Source of the DNA: Pilatotrama ljubarskyi
Lineage: Eukaryota > Basidiomycota > Agaricomycetes > Polyporales > Polyporaceae
Assembly (NCBI GenBank): GCA_022385805.1
Contig: MU277729.1
Span: 110,327-174,326, forward strand
Length of the DNA: 64,000 nt
Reading direction: 5' to 3'
Shown here: piece by piece, positions 1 to 9,904 of the stretch
How the letters are laid out: each line of letters opens with the position of its first letter
Numbering within the stretch: the stretch's first letter is position 1
Translations under genes and position numbers: made by a program
Notes under the pieces: generated by a model
Told to the model about the DNA's origin: nothing
The model's database searches: none
The model's input: only the letters and a program-made list of their open reading frames with translations

Positions 1-822
1 GTACAAAACAAGAAAATCGAGACTGGGCGTAGTGGAGAGGACGAGACACGAGACGCTGGGCATGAGATTCGTGTTAGGCGCTCGCGCCGTAACACGCCTG
101 CAAACAGCGTTCGTCAAGGACTGGTTATGCAATGCAGATGAGCCCGGATGGTTCCTACACGCACATGCCATGGATGCCAACAGTGCTTGATACTGCGTGT
201 ATACCGAGATTTGACTTGGATCTTCAAAGACAGAGCTGCCGACGCGTGATTCCCATGAGCTAGGTGAGAGAGAAATCGACCTACAGCCACCTGCCGTCTC
301 CCGACATCCGCTCAATAACTGTGCCGCGACGACGATGGGGGAGATGAAGCAGCTATAAGCTGTGCGGGGCAGACTGATATGCTCCTCAGGTAATGCTGAG
401 AGGATGATAAGTAGGCGGGCGATTCCACAGCCCCGGAAGACGCAGTCGTTCGAAGCGCCACGTCATCAGCAAACGGAGGATCTAGGTATCGTAGAAGATA
501 GACAAATGTGGACGGTGCAGAGCTATACAAGCGCCCATCAGACCAACGGTGCACCGTCGGTAGTGGTAGTATTCCATCATATTGTTTGGATACCTATCGT
601 ACGTATTCATGTCTGCCGCGGTATGATAGTTCGTCATCTATTCCTAGCGACACAGATGAAAGGATATATCTTCATATATTAGGGTACGGCGCCAGTGAAC
701 GTGGCGTCGACTCAACTGCACCCATACTGTGAATGTGCAGTGCCTTAGTCTTACCCAACACCTAGCATAGCGGACATCGCGTCTTGCATAGCATGTCGCA
801 GCCATGTTGATCAGTACACAAT
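1..822. other. No gene recognised
   Basis: I see no coding segment here with recognisable protein character. The stretch lies downstream of the transposase stop codon and may contain the left end of that mobile element, but I could not find a terminal repeat matching the far side. Confidence 0.4.
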
Positions 823-3800
823 CTACAGCCTAGCGTACTCGTACTCTAAGTCCACAGAGTCTGAACCCTCCCCGTCCAACTCCGGGTCGCTCCCGTCCAA
901 CTCGCTATCGAGGGGTCCGTCTGAGTTGTCCGAGTTGTCCGATTCGGACCCATCCTCGCCTGAAAACTCACCATCCAGGTCTTCATCCTCCCCACCAATC
1001 GCGCCCTCGTCGTTAGCGTCTTGCTCTTGGGTTTGAGGTATGTCAGATTGGTCGTAATCCGACGCCATGCCCTCAACGTCGCGGGCCGGCTCAGAACCAC
1101 CCTCCGAGTTGTCGTCAAGTTCGAGCGAGTGATGGCTGGGTCTGGCTGCAGAGTTGTCGCTTTGGGGTGCTGGGACCCAAGGGAGTGCCTCGTCTTCAGC
1201 GTCGGAGGTCTCAGATGAAGAAGGGAGTGTGCCGATGAGATGAGTCGAGCGAGCTTCCGCGACGAAGGAAGGGCCAGGCTGAGGCGGACGCCTTTGTGGA
1301 TATTTGCGGCGACGTTGTATGCGTGAGGCATGCTGCCGTGACTGTTGAACACTTACGCCGATGCCTTTGTGGCCTACACCGCCACCTAAATGTCGCATAT
1401 ACATGTCCCGGTCGACGAAGCTGTAAAATGATTGTCAGACTCGCGCGACACTCGACGGAGCAAGAGGACTTACATGCCCACATAGTAGAACAGGTAATCT
1501 TCATCAGGATGGGTCTCATGGCGTCCTACCGAGCCCGCGTAGTCGAGGTACCGGGATGTGAGACCGTGAGAGAAAGAGGGAAGAATATACGCGGCGCGCA
1601 AGACCTCTGCGGGATTGACGAAGTCGAAGGCCACTGTGTCTGGGTCGTGCGCGTCCACGAAGCGAAGGCGTGGGAGGCGGCGCTGGGCGAAGCCCGATGG
1701 GTAGTCGGTGTCGCTCTCAAACCAACGAACCCAGAGGAGTTCGACCGGCTGCCAGTTGCGCGTTGCGGGTGTGGATCCGGGTCCTCTGTAGCGCGCATAC
1801 ACGTGAAATATTCCGACGACACGGGCATATATGTACGGACTTGCGCCGTCGCAGGGGCCGGAATCCGGATCGGCAGCCAAGAGCATGATGTCGGGATGTG
1901 TGCGCGGGTTCACGCTGTCTTGGTCTCGTCGCATGTCGTAGGTGGTATAGTTGAAACGGATCACGCGGTGGCGGTAGAGTCGATCGTTGCGGATCTCAAG
2001 GTCGTCAACGAGGTCTGCTGAGATATCCGTGTCATCGTTCCCGGGCAGAAAGCGACGGACGAGGTGCTGGAACAGGCGAGGCATAAATTGCTGCACGTTC
2101 TGCTGGTCAGAAGCCCCAATCATTGAGTAAGACGTGCAGACCTACCTCTAGTGCCGGATCGTCGTCATGCTGAGCAAGCCAGTCATAGACGTTGACGGAC
2201 TCATTTTCAGAGACTCCTACGGCATAACGTGTTGCAGGATCTGTTGGGCCTGCAAAGTCGGCCTCGCCGGACAGCATGGGATCGTCCTTGGGCCGCCGTC
2301 TACATCGCCTCCTCGCTGCGGCCTCGCGATGCCGGTGGGGCTGCTGCTTCGATGGCACGGAGGTCACTGATTGGTTGTTGGTCCCTCTTGGCGGTCCACG
2401 GCCCAGCTGCACGCGTATCCCACAGATGATTGCCTGCCGGCGCTGCTGCTTCGCGATTTGAGCGGCATAGTGGATCTTGTTTGTCCGGGCATAGAGGCAT
2501 TTGACATGTCGATGCTCGAGCTCTCCCTGCCGGACCAAGGATACAAATGAATTAGCGGGGTACTACGCTGATGCATGCAGCACAAACACCTTACCATCTG
2601 CGTCGAAGTTGTCTCAAGCGGCCCCGCGCGTACGACACAATCCGGACAGTCCCCCAGACAATGATACTTGTAAGTATTCCATACATTGAACTTGACAATG
2701 CGGCGCTCCGAACTGGCGGCGACCTTGCGGCTTGAGTCAGCAGCTCGGCGCCGTGTACGTGCGTCCGCCTCCTTTTTCAGCTCGTGAGTGGTATGGGTTT
2801 CACATGTTGTTCTTGCAAACATCCGCACGGCGGCGTACATATGATTCGTGGCGGCACGGAAGATCTCTACCGTCACTTCTGTGTGTAGGCGGAGCTTAGC
2901 AAGCGCGTGCCAGTTGACGAGCTCAAAGAGCAGGTCGGCCGTCGTCTGGTCGTCTTGCAGAGGCAGAAGCCCTTCAAAAGCGGGCAATGCAGTCTGGTGA
3001 TTCCCGTGGAGGTTGCTAGGGTCAGCACATGGACACTCATGCTTACCGGAGTTAGGCAGACGTACAATCAAAAAATCTTCGTAGTCCCGCGCTGCCAGTT
3101 TGTTCTGCCGTGATACATTGTTCCAGAAACGCCGTATCTTGTCGCGGCCAAAGGTGGGCATATTCCGCATTCTACGGACCGGCAAACTGTCAGACGGTTT
3201 CAAAGGACCAGCCAGAGAAGTGCAACATACCGCCTGTCAAATTCTTGGACAGCATGCTTGCCTTGGGCATGGAGGAGTCGGAGGAGGTGAGTGAAAATGC
3301 CTTTCCACACGCCGAGCTCAAACTCGTGCATGAGGTCAGGCGTGAACATCTGATAGAAGTTGAAATCAGGATCTATCGGGTGTATGCGTGCTGAGAACGC
3401 GCTCTGCAAGGTGATGCGGCAAGCCTGTCAGCATGATTATGAAGATGCCCATGTAGCAGCTATGACAAACCTGCATTGGCGTCAGCGAGCGAGAGTCCAG
3501 TAGACGTTGCACATAAGCGCTCGTGGGGCTGTAGCCCTTCGTGAACATCCAATCACGAGCACGGCGGATGTCGTACTGCAAGGCATCACTGTCAAGACGC
3601 TCGTGATTCTTTCGGAGTGCGATGTCGGGCTTGGTGCCGGATGCAGGGATCTGGGCCTTGGTTACAAGACACCGCGGGCAGGGACACTTCCCAAGGTTCT
3701 TGATGGCGGTCAGGAGAACTCTGAAGATGAGCGTGAGATATGTTCGTTGGAGGGGTCATGATCAGCAGGCACATACTTCTCTGGGTAATCGGCTGAATAT

Positions 3801-5502
3801 GTAAATAACCGCGGGAACAGTCGGCGGACAACGCCGTCCCCGCATTCCAGCAGAATCCCATGCTCGTACGCGTGCATGAATTCCGGGTCAAGGAGAAGGA
3901 GCCATATTTGTTGCATGAGCTCGCACTTGCACCACCGTAGTGTTTCGGGGGAAGGTGCTGCATCGAATTTCTGGCGGTAGAAGTCTTGAAGCTCGTCGGG
4001 GAGCTATAGAGTCAGAGTCAGCAATTCTGAGGCCGTTGTGATGTGGAGGTGAGAAGTGAACGGGAACGTACTGTAGGGATGTATGCGAGGTGCTGTGCAA
4101 CGAACTCTGTGGGTTTCCCGTGGAGATACTTGCTGATGTGGGTGACATAGAGGTATATTGGCCAGAGTGATGCAGATCCGAATGTGGTAAGGCACGTAGC
4201 ATCGGACCAGATGCAGCACGGGAGCACGGCATACTCCACGTCTGGAGGGTCGTCCGGGTTGCGCGGTTTCGCTCTGATCTTGGCGTCAATGCTGTTCATC
4301 TTGTCGGTATCGAATGTGTCGGAATAGATCCGGATTGGTGGAGGAGGTGGAGGGGGCATATCCTGGGCATTATGTGCTGGCGAGGGCTGTGGTGGCACCC
4401 AGTACGTCTCGAATGGAATCCAGTTCCGCTCCTTCGCGAAGCGGCGGTCTTGAACCTCCCCGACAATGACCTCGAGGAGCTTACGAAACTGCAAGCCTTT
4501 CACCTTGTACTTGGGGGCATCGGCCTCAGATGGGAAGCACACGCCGGCTTTTGGGAGTGAGATCTCAACCTCGGCCTGCCTCCACCCGTCGTTCTCGGAG
4601 AAGATCCCGGACGTCTTGACGTGCGCGTCCAAATGGTCCAGCTCTCGTCGCGGCTTAAAATCCTTGACATCGGCCTTCTTGAAGCCGTCAGAGTTGATAA
4701 CTGCGACTAACTTGTCGAAGTCCTCGACGGATTTGGTGGTGCTCGAATTGTTGTACCACTCACACAGCAGAAATGTGGACTCATTCGCGAGCGGAGCGTA
4801 TGGAGACTGCTCCTCGGCCTGGGAGCGATTACCAATCCATCGCACTGAGGAGGGGAGTGATCTGTCGCGTGGGGGAGCGGAGGGGACGTCAGAGATGTCG
4901 TCCAAGGTCGTATGGGCAGTTGGATCAACGAGTGGCAATGTCGTGTAGACGCGATGGACTCCGAAGCCATCTGAGGGTGTTTCATACGTAGGTGCCTCGG
5001 GTACCGGAGATGCCTCAGATATATAGTCTGTGGGAGGAGGAGTTGGCGATGCAGGAGGAAGAGGAGGAGGGGTGGGAGCCTGCGGGAGCGCGTCTGCGAT
5101 TTGAGACGGGAGGGAACGCTTATTGGTTGGCAGAAAGTCTTCCCAGCGCTTTGGTAGCTTGACCTTGCGGCCAGAACGGCTGCGCTGGCCAGGGGAACTC
5201 GGGGGAGGTAATATGATGAGAGGATCTGGCTAGATCCATGTTGCGCGGTTAGCACATCGGATGGACCTGTATGCACCCAATGCACGAAAGGAAAACAGAC
5301 AAAACCTCACCTCAGTATCAAGGAGCTTATCCTGGTCAATCCTGGCCCGTTTCCTTGCCTCCTCAACCTCATCCCGCGCAGCCTTGCGTTTTGCGAGCGT
5401 CGACACGACCTGCGAAAGTCGGCCTTGACATTTCTTGCGATGCGTGCCCAGGCCCTGAGAGGTTTGAAAGCGAGACAAGCAAGTCAAGCAAGGATAGAGC
5501 AT
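823..5502 (-). CDS. Plavaka-type DNA transposase, apparently full length
   Basis: Multi-exon gene read right to left. The start chosen is the ATG at 5502, just before a zinc finger of form C-x2-C-x12-H-x3-C (CLTCLSRFQTSQGLGTHRKKC without its first or last neighbours), typical of the N-terminus of fungal Plavaka/KDZ-like transposases. A Pro-rich linker follows, then the core: a CCIWSDATCLTTFGSASLWP segment (4160-4225) that carries the first probable catalytic Asp, HLAYIPT-LPDELQDFY across an intron near 4070, the cysteine cluster CPCPRCLV (3660-3700), and FTPDLMHEFELGVWK near 3340. The C-terminus is a long Asp/Glu/Ser-rich acidic tail (825-1230). I spliced about a dozen short introns and saw no frame-breaking lesion, so the protein could be active. 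Known of the family: cut-and-paste DDE-type transposases abundant in Agaricomycetes. The catalytic triad was not fully mapped. Confidence 0.8.
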
Positions 5503-5720
5503 TTCAGAAAAGCAAGGGATCTGACAGTTTGGTATCGTAGTCCGTGGAGGCAGAAACGACAAAGTCCAGATCTTAGGCGCCCGCCGCCACAGGGCGTCTG
5601 CACGCGTCACGGCGCGTCGCGATGTAGATCACGTGACCGTTCTATATACCCCACGCAAAACGTCGATGCACCGCGTGAGTCTCCCCTTTCCTTCCCCCCA
5701 CTCCCCCAATCACCAAAACC
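5503..5720. promoter_or_regulatory. Shared divergent promoter between transposase and DUF6698 gene
   Basis: Only 218 bp separate the two divergent start codons. The plus-strand half holds a TATA-like tract (tctatatacc, 5641-5650) followed by a pyrimidine-rich run up to the DUF6698 ATG. The arrangement implies that both genes are expressed from one bidirectional region; this is inferred from position only. Confidence 0.5.
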
Positions 5721-7673
5721 ATGAGTAGGATTCATCCGGGCTGGAAGACAAGCTCTGCAAATTCTCAAGTACCTTGTGCGTCCGGCAACACTACTGTAGG
5801 CAATCGACAGGGCGCATACAGTCAGTCCTCGGCACCGAGATCATCGGCGCGCACCCAGGTCGGCCACTCTTCCTCCAGTCAGGCACCGCCGTCTGTCCGG
5901 AAGGACAAAGGGAAGCGTCCTGCATTTGCCGCATCACGCGAACCCACAGCAGAGCCATCCAGTGGCACCGGCGGCGGCCAGAGGCGCCGGTACCTGGAGG
6001 ACAGTCAAGACCATTTCGAGGACGACAAGGAGCCCGAAGAACGCCAGCCACCGGCCAAGAAGAGGCGGCTGCCGGGACGGTACTCACAGGAGGTGCAAGA
6101 GTCTTCGAGAGGCTCATCATTGCCGGCCGCTTCGCCCGATGCAACGCCAGGCAACTGGCTTACCCGTCTGATTCCTCAGCTTGACAAGGGCTCAAAGTAA
6201 GTGCTTTCGGCATGCAAGTACACTCACTAACACTGCATACAGCTACCTCACCCGCGTCAACAGCGGTTACGAGGAGTTTTATCAACAGTGTCGTTTGTTT
6301 CCACGCATCATGGGCGCATACATGTCCGTGGAGGCTGCGTTCACGAAAGGGGGTGAGATTGCGGCATCGAAAGATAAATTGGCCGCTCTAAGCTTCAAAA
6401 AGTTCGTACTTTTCCAAGCCCGGCTATCGGGTCTACTGACGTGCGCCTCTTTGCCAGCTTCAATGAAGATTGTCACCATTATATCGGCCACACAATTCTC
6501 ATGGTGGCCATGCCTATCCTCGAGGAATCCGAGGAGCACTTGCGTGCGAACCCGGAAGATGCCGTCAAGCTCCTCGACTACGTTATTCAACTTCTCACTC
6601 TCACTGTTGCCCTTTATTGACGCGATGCGACAGATTGATATGGCTGCAGGCCGCGCGCGCAGCGACGATCTCACGCGGCTTCGTTCGCGTGTGATCACTT
6701 TCGCAAATGCCGGCGTGCACTTTCACGACCTCCTCATCAAAGCCAATCGTGGTTTCAAGCATCCGATAACGGGCCGGCTTCTTTGCCCGGTGACAAAGCT
6801 CGAGCGTTTCGACACTGACCCGGCAGCGTGCGTCCATATCTCCTCGGCCCTCCCAATCATTACGCAGGTACTCACACATCCACGCAGGTTTTACCGTGAT
6901 ATCTGCAAGAAGGAGATCAAGATCATTGCCGAGGATTGGCCACTGTTCCTCTACGACGAGGAGCTGCGTGTCCCCGGCAAGATCAAGCCTGGACTGCTCC
7001 GCAGCCCTCTCCTGAGAAGGGTAAGCATGCACTGCGCGGCACGGAGTCGTGCACCGTCCTGCCTCAATCTCCTATGTCTCGTACTCATGTACCACGTCTC
7101 TGCCAGTGCTACCAGGTCATCTGGACTGGCCCACAGAGTGCGCTCGCTGATGACGAGGACGACGCGGACTCCGGGTCGAAGGGTCAGCCACCGCTGTCGG
7201 TGAAGTACAACTTGCGCAGGGTCACGCCGGCGACAATAATATATGTATGCAGTCTGGTACGTACTCACCATTCTGCTTGGGCTTTACTTACCTTAAGCGT
7301 TCAGGTACGCAACTTGTTGACCTCCAGGGGCGCCTTCGCTTCTGTTCGAGATATCGACTGGAAGGGCGCAGATTTCGAGCGCTCGCTTGTCAAGCTATTC
7401 GAGTGCAATCCCGCGTGGAAAGACAAGACAATCGCGTGGTGGCAACAGTTAGTAACAATCTCCGCGACAGCTGCGCATATATATGGCAGGTGTTTGATTA
7501 TCAGCAGCTGACTGCATGACCGTGACAGGGAAGTGTATGGTCCTGCGTCCGACGAAACAGACAATTTACCGGACGACTGCGCCGCGCGGCTCCTAGAGAT
7601 GGAGGACGCAGAAGAAGACGCACAAGCACAGCGTGAAGATGAGGAGGAACAGGCGGGCGACAACGAACACTAG
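5721..7673 (+). CDS. DUF6698-family protein, partner of the transposase
   Basis: Starts at ATG 5721 and ends at TAG 7671-7673 after about seven introns. The first ~155 residues are Ser/Pro/basic and disordered. After an intron at about 6197-6241 the folded part begins with YLTRVNSGYEEFYQQ, then NEDCHHYIGHTILMVAMP (6460-6520), RFYRDICKKEIKI near 6890, WPLFLYDEELRVPGKIKPG (6940-6990), NLRRVTPATIIYVCSL and SRGAFASVRDIDW. These motifs, including the WP-FLYDEE box and the VTPA-IAYV box, match the fungal DUF6698 family as I remember it; no function is known. The C-terminal ~35 residues are acidic. Reading frames join cleanly at consensus splice sites and no stop interrupts them. Being head-to-head with the Plavaka transposase, it is probably the second gene of the element, perhaps a DNA-binding or regulatory partner (inference). 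Confidence 0.72.
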
Positions 7674-8478
7674 CAGCAGGGTGACGCCTAGAGCCAAGTG
7701 GGTCTAGTTCTCTCGTCTCCCCCACACAGCGCGCTCATGGCTATAGGCATCGCAGTCTGTGTCAAGAGGACAGGCTGTCACATTGCGGCGCCCACGGCAG
7801 GCTATGATAGGCGCGACATCCTGTGCATCACATGTCTCACTCCTGTGCGACCTCTGAGTCCTGCTCTGGCTGTTCTTCTCGCTTTCTTCGCGCCCTCAGA
7901 GCCTCCCCTTCTCGCCTGTCCTCGCACCTCGCACGTTCTGGCCTCGTACCTCGCGCCTCTCTGAGTCGTCTTCTCACCTGGGCCTCGCCTCACCGTCATG
8001 GTGCTCGCCTCACTGGCTGCCACACTGGCAAGGAGGTGCCCACGTTCTCTTTGTGCTCCTCACCCGGTGTCGTCATGCTACCAAGTACCATCGCTCTCAT
8101 ATCTCGCCACTCTGCGTCCTTCAGAAGGCCCGCCCTCGCATCTCTCGCATTCTTGTGCCCGTGCCCAGCTGCTGCAAACGTCCTGATGCACCCTGACCTC
8201 ACATGCTGTCGTGTGCCTTGACCGAGAGTGTGTGTATCATAGTAGGGTTCTGTGTCGCCATCGCAAATAAACGCTTTTTCTGGTATTTGCTTACGGGGCC
8301 GAGTCTGCGCCGCGACGGGGCCGGGGGGAGTGTAGTTTCGCGAGGCCGGTAGCAGCGGCGGTGCGAGCGGCAGCCCCCGGATGGCTGGCTGGCTGTCTGT
8401 TGGAGAATTCGATATAGTAGACGCATTCATTGACAGCCTTCATCTGGGCGTACAGTACCGGGGCGATACGACGAATAG

Positions 8479-8503
8479 CTATAGTACAATATGAGTACTA
8501 TAG
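8479..8503. repeat. Perfect 9-bp inverted repeat (hairpin)
   Basis: CTATAGTAC at 8479-8487 and GTACTATAG at 8495-8503 are exact reverse complements separated by 7 nt. No function is known; it could be part of a transposon end. Confidence 0.6.
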
Positions 8504-8552
8504 GCCCCTACGAGGCCTTGTCTGCGTTCGTTACTGTCTGACATGTCAAAAT

Positions 8553-8593
8553 ATTGTACGATGGATCCGATAGTGCACTGCCAATCGTACAAT
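8553..8593. repeat. Perfect 10-bp inverted repeat
   Basis: ATTGTACGAT (8553-8562) and ATCGTACAAT (8584-8593) are exact reverse complements with a 21-nt spacer. They share the GTAC core with the neighbouring hairpin. Confidence 0.6.
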
Positions 8594-9319
8594 GTTATGT
8601 ACAACCATATATCTATGCCACACGTTTTGCTGATGGTCAAGCAAGTACGGCATAGCGTGTCAGGTCCCGACTACGCAACGCTGCGGTTCTAACCGACGCA
8701 ACCGCCACAGGAGTATGCTGAGGCCCAAGTAGTGCTCTCAGACACGGACGATCCATCCCGAAACCCTGTCATGTACAGCCTTCATGTCTCCTCGAGCGGA
8801 CATTCCATGCCCAGCAAGTTGACCGGGGCTAGTGCGATCGGAGTAGTCAGGTCTCGCGACAGGGATGATGTCGCTTGTCCCTGGAAAGCCTCCTGTATAG
8901 CTGGTCCGAAGCCGCGACATATAGCACGACGCGCCTCTCACCTCCGGGCAATACGAGCGGCTCACGGTGCTATGCACCACCTCCTCGGGCGAGATACTCT
9001 TAATGTCAGTGATGGATAAGATCCCCTCGGCGGACTGCTCACCTATAATGGAACGCACGCCGAGAGTGCCTCATGTGTTGCTATTGCAGCACTTGCAAGG
9101 CGGCGAGAAGAAAGACGCCGCGCTGAGCGTATCTCCCTATCGTCCTCCGACAAATCAATGATCTCGCCGGTGCTGGCGGCACCCTCTCACATGAATGCGT
9201 ATACGAGTCCATATTCTAGAGACCGTTGCATGACTTCAACAGAAGATCAGTCAATGTTGTAACTTGAGGACGGCGCGTCGTGGTCGAGTACCGTATGCCC
9301 GTGTCGGGAGTCGGATTTT

Positions 9320-9741
9320 GCGAGATGTAGTGCTGCCGCAGACTCAAGTCACCTTGAAGGCAAGTTGCGACTTGACTTGACGGCATCTCGGCATCACCAC
9401 CTTGAAGCACCGTGAGGCGACCGTGAGTTGCCTTGCGAGTTGCTTCGAGTCGATACCGAGACCCGGCAGATCCGCACCGTCCCGGCCCGGATGGGGGTCA
9501 GAGCTTGACAAGGTCACGTGTAACTCTCACGGCCTCCTCTCAGCGCCCAGAGCATGCGGTACGCGCGACGCTTACAGGGCAGAGTAGACAGGCGCTTAAC
9601 TTGCAAGGCACTTCAAGGCGACCTTGAAGCGCTTCAATGCACCAAAAATTCAAAGTCCGACGCCGTGAAGCAACTCGCAACTTGACTCGCGGCAGCACTA
9701 GCGAGATGCCGCTGCAAGGCAATCTAATCTGATTAGATCAA
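9320..9741. repeat. Degenerate inverted-repeat element built from CAAGT/CTTGAAGG words
   Basis: The left part carries AGTGCTGCCGC (9329-9339) followed by GACTCAAGT. The right part carries its exact complement GCGGCAGCACT (9689-9699) preceded by CTTGACTC. Between them the words CTTGAAGG, CAAGTTGC, ACTTGACT and GTGAGGCGACC recur in both orientations. The right flank ends in the palindrome TCTAATCTGATTAGA (9723-9737). This looks like a small non-autonomous element or foldback repeat that landed about 170 bp upstream of the Atm1 start. No open frame is present. Confidence 0.5.
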
Positions 9742-9773
9742 TAGGCAGGGGCCCTCGCGCGCGAGCACGCCAA

Positions 9774-9778
9774 CCAAT
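9774..9778 (+). promoter_or_regulatory. CCAAT box upstream of ATM1
   Basis: CCAAT lies about 127 bp before the Atm1 start codon. In fungi the Hap complex binds CCAAT in many genes for mitochondrial and iron-related proteins, so the site suits this gene; its use is inferred. Confidence 0.4.
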
Positions 9779-9904
9779 AAGTATCCTCAACTCGGAATAT
9801 GCTACCTCCCACCCTCCAGCTTGCGCAACACTTTCATCTCTTCCCTCCCTCCAGGGCCTGCACCTTCGATGTTCTAGGATCGCTCCTGAGGATAGCCTCT
9901 GCTG

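Larger units (their letters stand above)
7674..9319. other. No gene recognised; pyrimidine-rich tract and small hairpins
   Basis: No convincing coding sequence. Positions 7840-8000 are rich in CTCGC/CCTCGC units on the plus strand, a low-complexity tract that makes open frames by chance. Two small inverted repeats (annotated separately) lie at 8479-8503 and 8553-8593 and could be near the right end of the mobile element. Confidence 0.4.

Noticed and set aside
7996..8430. 144-codon minus-strand open frame near the hairpins
   Set aside because: Composition follows the pyrimidine-rich plus strand, there is no recognisable motif, and no splice partner; treated as chance.
1..8700. Terminal inverted repeats for the Plavaka element
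   Set aside because: I compared both flanks by eye and found no convincing matching ends; element borders are therefore not given.
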